Assembly: GCA_949300615.1 (NCBI GenBank)
Contig: CASGEW010000014.1
Coordinates: 1 to 38,704 of the forward strand
DNA length: 38,704 nt
Direction: 5' to 3'
DNA from: an uncultured Bacteroidales bacterium
GTDB lineage: Bacteria > Bacteroidota > Bacteroidia > Bacteroidales > CHK158-818
The first letter of the stretch is position 1. Every line of letters begins with the position of its first letter. A program made the translations under genes and the position numbers. A model generated the notes under the pieces. It saw nothing but the letters and a program-made list of their open reading frames with translations. It had not been told where the DNA came from and did not search any database. Positions 33,501 through 38,704 of the stretch are shown piece after piece.

Positions 33501-33778
33501 AACGTCTCTGCCGCAAGTTGCTGTAACGCCGGTATGCCTATTTTCAGTTGGGAACACAACAAAGAGATATATGGAGACTTTTCGGCATCGTGGGCCAACA
33601 GATTCAGCTCCGAAATAATGCGGGTTTTCATCTCGTCCGTAGCCTTGTTGGTAAAGGTTACGGCCATCAGATGCCGGTAAGCATTCGGCTCTTCCAACAA
33701 AAGGAGCAAATACTCGTAAGCCAGCCGGAATGTTTTTCCGGAACCGGCAGAAGCCCTATATATGGTTAATTTCGACAC
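30533..33778 (-). CDS. UvrD/AddA-type ATP-dependent helicase with C-terminal nuclease domain
   Basis: A 1081-residue superfamily 1 helicase-nuclease for double-strand break processing. The Walker A is ASAGSGKT at residues 9-16, with AVTFTNKATDEMK (motif Ia) following. Walker B-like motif II is MIDEFQDTS. GDVKQSIYRWR is motif III and TIHKSKGLDF motif V. VAFTRARE is motif VI. The last 120 residues hold the PD-(D/E)xK nuclease signature LVIDYKFGK. This is AddA/RecB architecture. A partner AddB would normally be expected but neither flank has one: upstream is the SUI1-like gene (6-nt gap), downstream the convergent repeat protein. It is therefore either encoded elsewhere or not needed. Confidence 0.92.
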   Translation of the reverse strand: MSKLTIYRASAGSGKTFRLAYEYLLLLLEEPNAYRHLMAVTFTNKATDEMKTRIISELNLLAHDAEKSPYISLLCSQLKIGIPALQQLAAETLQRLLHDFSEFNICTIDRFFQRTTRAFTREIGLQGGYNLEIEGNRVLQQAIDNMLFELENPQSTSLLQWLLRFSEERIESGLSWDIRRDIGGLSQEIFNETYKSFRDELLKITADKTFLREYAKKLRTVRKAFENEVVACAERALSLMADRGLSPDRFKNGSRSPFFLFEKWRAGVMKGPTETFVRLADNPEGWFTRKTDDATVEAIRQVYGEGLNDCVKKMVDLYGKGGYERYLTAVETGRYLFTLGILSDIDRHIQAYQQEHNLLLLSDTADLLHRIIDDSDTPFVYEKIGTRIEHFMIDEFQDTSNLQWENFRPLFRESLDKGQACLIVGDVKQSIYRWRNSDWRLLASGLRRSFDASKCEEQLLNTNYRSCKQIVAFNNSFFTAAAQLLQDKFNALLDAGACSGDREALSTRIVDAYGDVAQRVSPAYESSDGHVQISFIDAPSADDFKEEVLGRIPDLLIRLQQNGYRLRDIAFLVRNKADGVLIADTLLRYKASSRDERYRFDIISDESLYISSSPSVRFLVNMLAYLYNPKETLRSILATYEYEISQSGTTPQQALSAFFNGGENSFAAQVERRMDEFRTLSLFDLCQKIISFLPPEVLDREQLFIQAFEDLILDFTASHAADIAAFLGWWDERGASRSVFNPESQDALRIMTIHKSKGLDFKVVIMPFCDWSIDHSPTHTQILWCRTQGEPFEDIPLVPVRYSSVLERTAYSSDYFREKSFAYIDNLNLAYVAFTRAREEMILFAPQPASETVTSVATLMYAIVRASRSVVVPDVPCTVLSDAFCPETGVFELGSWWHPVDKGIPVHVATVAAGSRQAEPGERFRLNMRHIGFFENNEQIKYGNLMHEILSGIRYPEELEAAVEPYVLSGELSQEEAVEVVRYLEEAISSPSVRAWFSPETEVWNEMEIWHPDGKILRPDRVVVSSNGALVIDYKFGKTERTSYLKQVRRYADALSQMGYTPVKGYIWYVALQKIVPVYST

Positions 33779-33784
33779 CGTGGG

Positions 33785-34129
33785 TTATATGGTTTTGGCC
33801 CGGTAACCGGACGCTTGTAAAATTTCCAGTACCTTGTTCCTGAAATCGCCCTGAATCAGTATCTCCCCCTCCTTGCAGGAGCCGCCCACGCCACACTTGG
33901 ATTTGAGCATCTTGGTCAGTTCTTTCAAGTCTGCCTCTTTGCCGACAAAACCCGTCACCAGGGTTACCGATTTCCCGTTACGGTTCCGCTTATCCAGCGA
34001 GATGCGCAACTGCTGTTGCGAAGGAGGCAGGGTTTCAGCCTCCTCCTCTTGGGAGAGCTCATAATGGAAATCCGGGTTGGTAGAATAGACCACATTCAAA
34101 CGCTCTTTCCAGTCATTCTTCTTCGACAT
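33785..34129 (-). CDS. SUI1/eIF1-like translation factor (YciH family)
   Basis: A 114-residue protein with the SUI1 fold. The family core is residues about 40-114: LRISLDKRNRNGKSVTLVTG, then KCGVGGSCKEGEILIQGDFRNKV. Bacterial YciH proteins influence the accuracy of start-codon choice under stress; their importance is not settled. The N-terminal 40 residues are variable and acidic. It is preceded by its own promoter, divergent from rex, and followed after 6 nt by the helicase gene, so the two are probably co-transcribed. Confidence 0.9.
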   Translation of the reverse strand: MSKKNDWKERLNVVYSTNPDFHYELSQEEEAETLPPSQQQLRISLDKRNRNGKSVTLVTGFVGKEADLKELTKMLKSKCGVGGSCKEGEILIQGDFRNKVLEILQASGYRAKTI

Positions 34130-34191
34130 AACGCTGTATATTTATTAAGAATCACACCATCAGGCATTTCCTTGGTGCCTCATATTTGCAT

Positions 34192-34223
34192 CAAATATAA
34201 TATAGAAAGCAATCGTCTCCAAA
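34192..34223 (-). promoter_or_regulatory. promoter of the SUI1-like gene and helicase
   Basis: TATATTTG on the minus strand (34192-34199) matches -7 and TTTG (34220-34223) matches -33, spacer 20 nt. It is back to back with the rex promoter, whose -33 lies only 5 nt away. Confidence 0.75.
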
Positions 34224-34228
34224 CAAAA

Positions 34229-34259
34229 TTGACAAATAACAAAAAATGTATTACTTTTG
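34229..34259 (+). promoter_or_regulatory. promoter of rex
   Basis: TTG (34229-34231), a 20-nt spacer and TACTTTTG (34252-34259). The leader to the ATG at 34286 is about 20 nt. No Rex-type inverted repeat was seen here, so autoregulation is not supported. Confidence 0.7.
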
Positions 34260-34285
34260 CCTCGCTGTAAAGAATTTAGATTGTG

Positions 34286-34939
34286 ATGGAAGAAGAAGTC
34301 CGCAAAATAAGCGTAAAATTACCCGAACCGTCGCTTCGCCGGCTCCCGTGGTACCTGGCTTATCTTAAACTGCTGAAAGATAAAGGGGAGCTTTATGTTT
34401 CGTCCACACAAATTGCCAAGGCGATAGGAGTAGATGCGTCCCAGATAGCCAAAGACCTGTCGTTCATCAACATATCGGGGAAAACGAGGGTGGGCTACAA
34501 AGTAGATTCACTCATTACCGTACTCGAAAATTTCTTAGGATTCAACATCTCGCACAAGGCGTTCATCTTCGGGGTAGGCAGTTTGGGTGCCGCGCTGCTG
34601 CACGACACCGGTTTGGCCCAATACGGATTGCAGATTGTAGCGGGGTTCGACATCCGTCCCGAGCTGGCCAACACCACCATCAACGGGATTCCCGTATTTC
34701 ACCTCTCGGATTTTGTCCAGAAACAAAAAGAGCTCGGGGCAAACATCGGCATCCTGACCGTACCGGTGGATAAAGCACAAGAAGCGGCCGAAAGCATGAT
34801 TGCCGGAGGCATAAAAGCAATCTGGAACTTTACCCCCTTCCGGATACGTGTTCCCAAAAACATCGTCGTACAGAACATCTCCATCTACGCCCACCTGGCG
34901 GTGATGTTCAACCGGCTGAACGTTACCAAGGCAAAATAA
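34286..34939 (+). CDS. rex: redox-sensing transcriptional repressor Rex
   Basis: A 217-residue regulator that senses the NADH/NAD ratio and represses fermentation and anaerobic genes. The N-terminal winged helix (residues about 10-75) starts LPEPSLRRLPWYLAYL and includes VDASQIAKDLSFI, the DNA-reading helix. The Rossmann domain follows with FIFGVGSLGAAL. The C-terminal helix (NISIYAHLAVMFNRLN) swaps between subunits. The ATG at 34286 is preferred to the GTG just before it. Length is normal. The next genes are a FAH hydrolase and ispF; the pairing with them is probably neighbourly. Confidence 0.95.
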   Translation: MEEEVRKISVKLPEPSLRRLPWYLAYLKLLKDKGELYVSSTQIAKAIGVDASQIAKDLSFINISGKTRVGYKVDSLITVLENFLGFNISHKAFIFGVGSLGAALLHDTGLAQYGLQIVAGFDIRPELANTTINGIPVFHLSDFVQKQKELGANIGILTVPVDKAQEAAESMIAGGIKAIWNFTPFRIRVPKNIVVQNISIYAHLAVMFNRLNVTKAK

Positions 34940-34987
34940 TTCCACCGAAGGGAAGAGTTCCCAACCCAAAATCCCGGAAATTATCCG

Positions 34988-34995
34988 TACATTTG
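34988..34995 (+). promoter_or_regulatory. -7 box before the FAH hydrolase gene
   Basis: TACATTTG matches TAnnTTTG, 25 nt upstream of the ATG at 35020. It overlaps a TTG in frame at 34993 and so excludes that longer start. No -33 partner seen. Confidence 0.5.
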
Positions 34996-35019
34996 TCGTA
35001 TCCAAAAACAATCCAAAAG

Positions 35020-35634
35020 ATGAAAATCATTGCCGTCGGGTGGAACTATGCCGACCACAACAAAGAGATGAAACGGGAAAATCTCCCGGCAGAACCTACC
35101 CTGTTTATGAAACCCGACTCGGCCCTGCTGAAAGACGGGAAACCCTTCTTTATTCCCGACTTCACCACCCAGCCCGAATACGAAACGGAGCTGGTATTCC
35201 GCATCGGGCGGTTGGGTAAAAACATCGCCCCCCGGTTTGCCCACCGTTACTACGACGCCGTAACGGTAGGCATCGACATTACCGCACGCGACCTGCAACA
35301 GCGGCAACGGGCTGCGGGTGCCCCCTGGGAAATCTGCAAAGCCTTCGACGGATCGGCGGTAATCGGCACATTCGTCCCGGTAGAACAACTCCCGGAGATT
35401 CAAGACATCCAGTTCTCGCTGCGCATCAACGACGAATTGAAACAAACGGGAAACGCCCGCGACATGATTTTTCCCATCGACGAAATCATCGCCTATGCAA
35501 GCCGCTTCTTCACGCTCAAAATAGGCGACCTCATCTTTACCGGCACGCCGGCCGGAGTGGGGGGAATCCACATCGACGACCACCTGCAAGGATATATCGG
35601 CGAACAAAAATTGTTGGATTTTTACATCAGATAG
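35020..35634 (+). CDS. fumarylacetoacetate hydrolase family protein
   Basis: A 204-residue member of the FAH superfamily, which cleaves or decarboxylates 2-oxo acids such as acylpyruvates with a divalent metal. The metal site is read from YETELVFRIG (E-x-E, about residue 50) and GIDITARDLQ (D, about residue 86). KAFDGSAVIG and FTGTPAGVG are the other family blocks. The length suits the small YcgM-type acylpyruvase group. Start at 35020 agrees with the upstream -7 box. It is followed after 4 nt by ispF, an operon also inferred from spacing. The substrate in this organism is unknown. Confidence 0.9.
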   Translation: MKIIAVGWNYADHNKEMKRENLPAEPTLFMKPDSALLKDGKPFFIPDFTTQPEYETELVFRIGRLGKNIAPRFAHRYYDAVTVGIDITARDLQQRQRAAGAPWEICKAFDGSAVIGTFVPVEQLPEIQDIQFSLRINDELKQTGNARDMIFPIDEIIAYASRFFTLKIGDLIFTGTPAGVGGIHIDDHLQGYIGEQKLLDFYIR

Positions 35635-35638
35635 AGGC

Positions 35639-36121
35639 ATGAAAATAAGAACAGGATTCGGTTTTGACGTACACAAACTGGTACCGGGACGGGAATTGTG
35701 GTTGGGAGGCATCCGCATCGACCACACCCTCGGGTTGTTAGGGCACTCGGATGCCGACGTACTGATCCATGCTTTGTGCGACGCACTGCTGGGAGCAGCC
35801 AACCTGCGCGACATCGGGTTCCACTTTCCCGACACGGCCAACGAATACAAAAACATAGACAGTAAGATATTGCTCCGCCAGACCCTTGCCCTCCTCCGCC
35901 AGAAGGGCTACGAACTGGGGAACGCCGATATAACCGTCTGTGCCGAACGCCCCAAGCTGAATCCCCATATCCCGGCAATGCAACAATGCCTGGCCGAGGT
36001 AATGCAGGTAGATGCGGACGACATCTCCATCAAGGCCACCACGACCGAGAAGTTGGGATTTACCGGACGCGAAGAGGGTATCTCGGCCTACGCCGTCGTA
36101 CTGATTACCCAAACGAAATAG
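35639..36121 (+). CDS. ispF: 2-C-methyl-D-erythritol 2,4-cyclodiphosphate synthase
   Basis: A 160-residue enzyme of the MEP pathway to isoprenoids; it closes the cyclic diphosphate with loss of CMP. The zinc ligands D10 and H12 lie in GFDVHKL and H44 in LIHALCD. LLGHSDADV and DIGFHFPD are family blocks, and the C-terminal KATTTEKLGFTGREEGI binds the cytidine. The trimeric enzyme is normal in size. Start at the ATG 4 nt after the hydrolase gene. No other MEP genes are present. Confidence 0.97.
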   Translation: MKIRTGFGFDVHKLVPGRELWLGGIRIDHTLGLLGHSDADVLIHALCDALLGAANLRDIGFHFPDTANEYKNIDSKILLRQTLALLRQKGYELGNADITVCAERPKLNPHIPAMQQCLAEVMQVDADDISIKATTTEKLGFTGREEGISAYAVVLITQTK

Positions 36122-36232
36122 CATCTGCCCGGGAAAGTGTCGCGATCCCGGAAAGGCGAAAGCCCTTGCCGGAGGTTGCCCAATCCCAGAACAAAAAAAA
36201 ATCATTCCCATACATTCCGAAAAGATACAAGT

Positions 36233-36282
36233 ACACCCTCTTCCGGAGAGGATATTCCCGCATCCCCACCGAAAGAGGGTGT
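36233..36282. terminator. hairpin between ispF and the convergent exported-protein gene
   Basis: ACACCCTCTT (36233-36242) and AAGAGGGTGT (36273-36282) form a perfect 10-bp stem with a 30-nt loop, extended by CGG/CCG. It lies between two converging genes, 111 nt after ispF and 21 nt after the stop of the other, so it may serve both. The rest of 36122-36302 shows nothing else. Confidence 0.5.
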
Positions 36283-36302
36283 TCCCAACTATAATCGACT
36301 AT

Positions 36303-37034
36303 TTACTTACTCTGACGATCTACCTTCCGGACCATCCCATTCTCAACAGTGAACAGGTACTCTTCGGGGTAAATATAATGTCCGGTATATTCATATTCAA
36401 GAATCTTTTCGGGAGACCATTTTTTCTCTTTCATAAGGTTCAACGCCCGATCGGATAATTTTTCCCTCAGATAGATCCCGTTTGCGCCGCCTACAATTTT
36501 ACCGCTTACCCATCCGGCAAACAACTTGCCGTCGATGAATTTCTGGCCGCTCAACACCTCTACCAACCGGTTCAACTCTTTCTGCGGAAGAATTATCGAT
36601 TTCTCTTCCATCACATTTCCCGGGATATGGGGAAAGAGATGATACAGGAACAGCGAATCGTTCTCGATGCCCCACACGGCCGTATATCCCCGTTCGGCAT
36701 CCAACTGGATAGCCAGCAATACCCGGAACGGGACAAGCTCCACTTTATGAACGAATACCTTCTCTTCCAACTGAGGAAAGAAGCGCAACGGCGAATCGGC
36801 AATCAGAATCGTTTCTCCTTTATACAACAACGTGTCGCGCAAGGTATTATTTTGGTCTCCTTGTTGTACATCCTGCGCCTGTTGGGGTAATCCATAAGGC
36901 GGTGTCGCCGGAGTGGAAGACGAGCTGAGATAAACCTCTTGTATCTCGTCTATCTGCTGCGGGGTAAATAGTTGACCCCATGCCGGTATTGCGTTAGCTA
37001 CTACCAACAACAATACAATACATACATTTTTCAT
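36303..37034 (-). CDS. exported protein of unknown function, paralog of the gene at 37793-38545
   Basis: A 243-residue protein with a signal peptide (residues about 1-20, ending AWGQ). No known domain was recognised. It shares blocks with the gene at 37793-38545: NTLRDTLLYKGETILI with SPL, a Y-T-A-V-W-x-I-x-N-D-S-L-F block, FAGWVSGKIVGGANGIYL, and GHYIYPEEYLFTVENGMVRKV at the C-terminus. The two are therefore duplicates of one family. The middle region (residues about 30-60, rich in P, Q and S) is not shared. It lies 72 nt downstream of the gene at 37107-37793 and is probably in the same unit. Confidence 0.7.
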   Translation of the reverse strand: MKNVCIVLLLVVANAIPAWGQLFTPQQIDEIQEVYLSSSSTPATPPYGLPQQAQDVQQGDQNNTLRDTLLYKGETILIADSPLRFFPQLEEKVFVHKVELVPFRVLLAIQLDAERGYTAVWGIENDSLFLYHLFPHIPGNVMEEKSIILPQKELNRLVEVLSGQKFIDGKLFAGWVSGKIVGGANGIYLREKLSDRALNLMKEKKWSPEKILEYEYTGHYIYPEEYLFTVENGMVRKVDRQSK

Positions 37035-37106
37035 AAGACCTCCTTTTTTCTATATGGGTTATAAATATCTTCTTACATCTCAAATAAAAAATCCAAAATG
37101 GTATTT

Positions 37107-37793
37107 CTATGTACCTCTTTTCTGAACCTCCAACTCTTTGAAGCGGAACATCTTTTCGATATCTTTCAGGTATTTGCTGTCAAAATTTTTCAACCCTTCG
37201 TCGGTCAAAAAGCAATCCATACGGATAGACAACGCATTTTTTTTGCATATCAAGATACCTTTGTGATGGTTGTAACGATCGCTTACCGTATTTCCGTCCA
37301 TATCGAGGTTGAATGTCAGGGTAGAGTCGGCGTTGAAATTCGCCCGACTGTATTCCACAGGCATGTAGGTCACATGATCGCGCAAAAAACAGGTTTTATC
37401 CGTAGCAATATAAGGTTCAACATATTCCCATCCTTTATTTAATAGTTGCATACAATCCAAATTGTCTCCCGTTTCGTAGATACTGAGCCAAATCAGGATG
37501 TTTTTATCTTGATGCTCCATATGACTCTCTTTGCTCATTATCATCTCGGTAGCGACCAACTTGATACCGAAAGGGTATTGGTTCCAGAATTGTGCGTCGT
37601 AGTCTCCCGAATATTCCGGAAGATCGATGTATTCCAGGTTTCGGGCGATACCCATGAGCAGGTTCCAGTCGCCTTTGATCTGAATATCATCGCCTAAATA
37701 TATTCGGTCCTTTTTATCGGGCACGCTGCGATGCTGGGCCAGCATTGCCATCGGGAAAATTATCCCGATTAGAAAGGTTATAAAATGCTTCAT
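37107..37793 (-). CDS. exported protein of unknown function
   Basis: A 228-residue protein with a signal peptide (residues about 1-20, ending MLAQ). No domain was recognised. It is not an obvious copy of its neighbours. It contains short beta-like stretches and a C-terminal acidic-basic region. It starts with ATG overlapping the stop of the previous gene by one base (TAATG), so the two are translationally coupled. It may belong with the flanking paralogs in one secreted system. Confidence 0.7.
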   Translation of the reverse strand: MKHFITFLIGIIFPMAMLAQHRSVPDKKDRIYLGDDIQIKGDWNLLMGIARNLEYIDLPEYSGDYDAQFWNQYPFGIKLVATEMIMSKESHMEHQDKNILIWLSIYETGDNLDCMQLLNKGWEYVEPYIATDKTCFLRDHVTYMPVEYSRANFNADSTLTFNLDMDGNTVSDRYNHHKGILICKKNALSIRMDCFLTDEGLKNFDSKYLKDIEKMFRFKELEVQKRGT

Positions 37794-38545
37794 TACAACG
37801 TTTTTATTTCGATCTTTTTAACAATGCCATTTTCTACCTCAAACCAATATTCTTTCGGATAGATATAATATCCCCGATAGTAATATTTTTTAATTTCATT
37901 ATTGCTCTTATCCTTTTCATTTCTATACAGATACACTCCATTGGCACCTCCTGCAATTTTACCTGTTGCCCATCCGGCAAACATCAGCCCCCGGTTGTCG
38001 TAAGGTATTCCCGTAATACGTTCCAGTCTGCTCTTTAAGGTATTGAATGAAAGAAGAGTCAATCTATAATCGGGTGTTTCACTGACTAATCCATATTGAG
38101 AAATCCTCCCCACGAAAAGAGAATCGTTTCTTATAAACCATTGTGCGGTAAAACCTCTTTTACATTGAGGGGCGTCCAGCGCGTGATTACTTATGAGAGT
38201 TCTGCGTTCATTCTTTCTGATTAAGGAGTCTTTGATGCCGGGGAAATCGAGCAAGGGCGACTGATATATAAGTATCGTTTCTTCGTTGTAGAACAGCGTA
38301 TCCCGCAAGGTATTGTCCCCGTTATATACATCCACGGGATAATATTTCCGAACCTCCCCATCAAAAGTCTCAACATCGAAAGTAGAAGCCGTAGAGATAG
38401 GCGGCAACCGCTTCTCTATGGCACGGGTAACCTTTTTGATATCCTGCCTCAGGTATCTCTTTATCTCGCGTTCTTTTACCAGCTGGGCCAGTGATGTACT
38501 CCATCCGAACAGCGACAGACATAATAACATTACGATCTTTTTCAT
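37793..38545 (-). CDS. exported protein of unknown function, paralog of the gene at 36303-37034
   Basis: A 250-residue protein with a signal peptide (residues about 1-20, ending TSLAQ). It carries the same blocks as the gene at 36303-37034: NTLRDTLFYNEETILI, Q-S-P-L, FTAQWFIRNDSLF, FAGWATGKIAGGANGVYL and GYYIYPKEYWFEVENGIVKKI. The N-terminal 70 residues differ and carry many basic and acidic residues (KEREIKRYLRQDIKKVTRAIEK). The GKIxGGANGxYL block and the YIYPxEYxFxVENG end are the best family signature. Overlaps the next start by one base. Function unknown. Confidence 0.72.
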   Translation of the reverse strand: MKKIVMLLCLSLFGWSTSLAQLVKEREIKRYLRQDIKKVTRAIEKRLPPISTASTFDVETFDGEVRKYYPVDVYNGDNTLRDTLFYNEETILIYQSPLLDFPGIKDSLIRKNERRTLISNHALDAPQCKRGFTAQWFIRNDSLFVGRISQYGLVSETPDYRLTLLSFNTLKSRLERITGIPYDNRGLMFAGWATGKIAGGANGVYLYRNEKDKSNNEIKKYYYRGYYIYPKEYWFEVENGIVKKIEIKTL

Positions 38546-38605
38546 AAGCTATGCCTTTATTGTAAAAAAACGATTCCTTTAATATTGAAATTCAGCGAGA
38601 TACTA

Positions 38606-38704
38606 TTAAAACTCTATGGCCATGATAGTTTTGTCTTTTTTTTCCACATAGGAAAAAGGAGCATATAGAGCATTGCCTGCATACATCTTTTTGGCCTGAT
38701 TCTG
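38606..38704 (-). CDS. C-terminal end of an unknown gene (partial)
   Basis: An open frame runs in from the right edge for 32 codons and stops at TAA 38606-38608. It ends in E-K-K-D-K-T-I-M-A-I-E-F. It shares direction with the exported-protein cluster and lies 60 nt upstream of it, so it may be the preceding gene of that operon. Too short to identify. Confidence 0.45.
   Translation of the reverse strand, partial: QNQAKKMYAGNALYAPFSYVEKKDKTIMAIEF

Noticed and set aside
34130-34285. Rex self-operator upstream of rex
   Set aside because: No TTGTGA-type inverted repeat seen. The ATATTTG/CAAATAT symmetry at 34182-34198 is explained by the -7 box of the SUI1-like gene.
34981-35856. 291-codon minus-strand frame over the FAH hydrolase and ispF genes
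   Set aside because: Both plus-strand genes are clear family members with full active sites; the antisense frame is a shadow.

Overview
The window is chromosomal DNA from a member of the Bacteroidetes, most likely order Bacteroidales. The evidence is direct. Many genes are preceded by the Bacteroidetes sigma-factor promoter (-33 TTTG, 19-21 nt, -7 TAnnTTTG), there is almost no Shine-Dalgarno signal, and the gene content is typical (NrdD/NrdG, Rex, FAD oxidoreductase with a carbohydrate-binding-like N-terminus, GH127, LpxH/WaaA lipid A genes). No tRNA, rRNA, CRISPR array, insertion sequence or phage gene was recognised. Genus was not determined.

Layout. 1-5100 (minus strand): possible start of the gene after rpmF, then rpmF, a YceD/DUF177 protein, a DUF5009-type membrane acyltransferase, and the anaerobic ribonucleotide reductase pair nrdD-nrdG. 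5190-10951 (plus): tight run mnmA, S8 subtilase, xseA, xseB, alkaline phosphatase, closed by a strong terminator. 10952-12755: an AT-rich accessory island holding a candidate structured small RNA of about 180 nt on the minus strand and an orphan protein with only a sigma-region-4-like helix-turn-helix. 12756-16627 (plus): gltX, a predicted outer-membrane protein, waaA. 16624-17719 (minus): M23 lipoprotein and rpmH. 17913-18479: efp. 18590-20935 (minus): FAD oxidoreductase and a small membrane GRAM-like protein. 21028-22032: family 2 glycosyltransferase. 22041-23865 (minus): radC, a MIP18/DUF59 protein, lpxH. 24129-28442 (plus): GH127 and GH2 glycosidases. 28686-28856: 2[4Fe-4S] ferredoxin. 29127-30545: secreted repeat protein with three CxxC pairs. 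30533-34129 (minus): SUI1-like factor and a UvrD/AddA-type helicase-nuclease. 34286-36121 (plus): rex, FAH-family hydrolase, ispF. 36303-38704 (minus): a cluster of exported unknown proteins including two clear paralogs.

Most of the window is housekeeping: translation (L32, L34, EF-P, GltX, MnmA, SUI1), DNA repair (ExoVII, RadC, AddA-like), envelope (WaaA, LpxH, M23) and anaerobic redox metabolism (NrdDG, Rex, ferredoxin). The least explained parts are the candidate RNA at 11367-11546, the long palindromes at the ferredoxin and nrdD promoters, the repeat/CxxC protein, and the paralogous exported proteins at the right end. Three genes (DUF177, mnmA, the glycosyltransferase) have no in-frame ATG at the expected start and appear to use TTG.
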